From Alphaproteobacteria bacterium (GTDB taxonomy: Bacteria; Pseudomonadota; Alphaproteobacteria; SMXP01): DNA of 7,959 bases. Position numbers and translations under genes: made by a program. The stretch is taken from positions 1 to 7,959 of the forward strand of contig JAJFIM010000283.1 of the NCBI GenBank assembly GCA_021774995.1. The letters run 5' to 3'. Shown piece after piece: positions 6,923 through 7,959 of this stretch (position 1 is the first letter of the stretch; every line of letters starts with the position of its first letter). The notes beneath the pieces are model-generated. The model ran no database searches and was not told where the DNA came from. It saw only the letters and a list, made by a program, of their open reading frames with translations.

Positions 6923-7552
6923 TTATCCGCTTGCCGGGATTTTCATGCCGCGCTGAACGGCGGGGCGCGCCGCAATAATATCGCGCCACTTTCGGATATT
7001 GGGGTAAGGGTCAAGTCCCCCTTCCAACATCGCGGCCGACGTCGCCGCCACTGGAAAGGCAAGCACATCCGCCAACGTATATTCTTCTCCCGTGAGATAG
7101 GGCGTGGACGATAATTGCGCTTCCATAATTTTGTAATAGCGATGGGCTTCTTTGGTGAAGAGGTTTGCCGCGAAGGGAAATTTTTCCGGCGCGAAAAGAT
7201 CAAACGCCACCCGGTAGGAAAAAGCCGGACCAAACCCACTGGCAATGATCGATGCCCATTGCAATATTTTAACCCGTTCCAGACCATCGCGCGGGCATAG
7301 AATTTGAGATTTTTCCGCCAGATAAAAGACAATGGCCGTTGTCTCGGCAATCGTCATGGGCGCACCGTCCAATCCCTTGGGGTCCCGGATGACGGGAACT
7401 TTCCCAATAGGCGTGATGCGTAAGAATTCCGGTTTTTTATAATCTCCGGCGCTCAAGTCGAGAACATGGACTTTATAGTCAAGGCCGCTTTCCTCCAGCA
7501 TAATAGAAGCTTTCTGGCCATTGCCTGTGGCGGCAGTCCACAATTCGATCAT
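6923..7552 (-). CDS. Glutathione S-transferase family protein, YfcG-like (Nu class)
   Basis: This cytoplasmic 209-aa protein has an N-terminal thioredoxin-like GST domain (1-80) and a helical C-terminal domain (about 87-205). Its start aligns with E. coli YfcG as I recall it: MIELWTAATGNGQK keeps Thr9 and Asn11, the glutathione-contacting residues of Nu-class enzymes, which reduce disulfides and peroxides with two bound glutathiones instead of conjugating substrates. The residue between them is Gly10 where YfcG has Pro. The cis-proline is Pro53 (KVPVI) and the gamma-glutamyl contact is Glu70-Thr71 (usually Glu-Ser). The helical-domain motif YTLADVLAFP is typical. The start at 7552 has a strong ribosome site and 7-base spacing. 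It is divergent from lepA and converges on the kinase, so it is probably monocistronic. Thiol-disulfide homeostasis is the likely role; the specific substrate is not known. Confidence 0.92.
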   Translation of the reverse strand: MIELWTAATGNGQKASIMLEESGLDYKVHVLDLSAGDYKKPEFLRITPIGKVPVIRDPKGLDGAPMTIAETTAIVFYLAEKSQILCPRDGLERVKILQWASIIASGFGPAFSYRVAFDLFAPEKFPFAANLFTKEAHRYYKIMEAQLSSTPYLTGEEYTLADVLAFPVAATSAAMLEGGLDPYPNIRKWRDIIAARPAVQRGMKIPASG

Positions 7553-7559
7553 TCTTTAT

Positions 7560-7565
7560 CTCCTT
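7560..7565 (-). promoter_or_regulatory. GST ribosome binding site (AAGGAG)
   Basis: On the minus strand AAGGAG lies seven bases before the ATG at 7552, preceded by a run of T residues. It is the strongest Shine-Dalgarno in the window and fixes the GST start. Confidence 0.85.
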
Positions 7566-7642
7566 AAAAAAATCTGACCCACTTTACCTGAACATTGCCG
7601 CTTAGAGTTTGCGTTTTCCCATTAGAATGCTACATCGTGGCC

Positions 7643-7959
7643 ATGACAGATCTCAGCCGCATCCGGAATTTTTCCATCATTGCCCATATTGACCATGGCA
7701 AGTCGACCCTGGCCGACCGGCTGATCCAGACATGCGGGGGCCTGAGCACGCGTGAAATGAAAGCCCAGGTGCTGGACACAATGGAGCTGGAGCGCGAGCG
7801 CGGCATAACCATCAAGGCGCAAACAGTTCGGCTGAACTATCAGGCGGCGGATGGGGAGCTCTACACTCTCAACCTCATCGACACGCCCGGCCATGTGGAT
7901 TTCGCGTATGAAGTAAACCGCTCCATGTCGGCTGTTGAAGGCTCTTTATTAGTGGTTGA
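7643..7959 (+). CDS. lepA: Elongation factor 4 (LepA), N-terminal part, cut by the window edge
   Basis: LepA/EF4 is a ribosome-associated translational GTPase implicated in back-translocation and 30S biogenesis. The 105 full codons visible are an open frame to the window end, about one sixth of the usual roughly 600 aa. They include the P-loop AHIDHGKST (14-22), switch I with RERGITIKAQ (51-60) and switch II DTPGHVDF (80-87), which follow the LepA rather than EF-G or EF-Tu pattern (for example IRNFSIIAHIDHGKSTLADR-like start and CGGLS). The final bases GA begin the expected Asp codon of the LLVVDA motif; the TGA seen at the edge is out of frame. Start: the ATG at 7643 was chosen; an in-frame GTG at 7637 would add two residues. 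Neither has a Shine-Dalgarno. The gene is divergent from the GST across a 90-base gap. In many bacteria lepB (signal peptidase) lies downstream, but it is not visible here. Confidence 0.97.
   Translation, partial: MTDLSRIRNFSIIAHIDHGKSTLADRLIQTCGGLSTREMKAQVLDTMELERERGITIKAQTVRLNYQAADGELYTLNLIDTPGHVDFAYEVNRSMSAVEGSLLVV

Noticed and set aside
7622..7894. Minus-strand open frames overlapping lepA
   Set aside because: They are shadows of the lepA frame, which has all GTPase motifs. lepA has no stop in the window and is simply truncated by the edge.
7953..7959. Apparent TGA stop at the very end of lepA
   Set aside because: The TGA is out of frame; in the lepA frame the last complete codon is GTT and the final GA starts the next codon, so the gene is not broken.

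Overview
The window looks like ordinary chromosomal DNA from an alphaproteobacterium of moderate GC content. Three things point there: a RegB/PrrB/ActS-type redox sensor kinase, an intracellular polyhydroxyalkanoate (PHA) depolymerase of the class I Cys-box type, and a Nu-class (YfcG-like) glutathione transferase. I cannot name a genus from sequence alone. I see no transposase, integrase, CRISPR array, tRNA, rRNA or phage gene.

Layout: (1) Positions 1-2523 are a minus-strand pair, an NAPE-PLD-like metallo-beta-lactamase-fold hydrolase (1486-2523) followed by regB (66-1493). The two overlap by 8 nt in ATGTCTGA, so translational coupling is likely. A purine-rich Shine-Dalgarno-like stretch at the left edge suggests that another gene of this operon begins just outside the window; regA/actR is the obvious guess. 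(2) Positions 2524-2860 form a divergent intergenic region with an AT-rich core and, nearer phaZ, a dyad containing TGC-N3-GCA that resembles a PHA-responsive (PhaR-type) operator. (3) phaZ (2861-4117) ends in an intrinsic terminator whose loop contains the stop codon. (4) A large hybrid histidine kinase follows (4279-6888), built as signal peptide, extracytoplasmic 7TMR-DISM sensor domain, seven-helix membrane region, HisKA, HATPase and receiver. (5) A YfcG-like glutathione transferase (6923-7552, minus) converges on it. (6) lepA (elongation factor 4) starts at 7643, divergent from the GST, and runs off the right edge.

Functional reading: the left half is consistent with redox and carbon-storage physiology, with RegB sensing the quinone/thiol redox state and PhaZ mobilising stored PHA as carbon and reductant. 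The hybrid kinase is a sensor of unknown ligand with no visible partner regulator. The GST and lepA are generic housekeeping or stress genes. No single new multi-gene system is evident. The points most worth checking are the coupling of a lipid-type hydrolase to regB, the palindrome upstream of phaZ, and the orphan 7TMR-DISM hybrid kinase.
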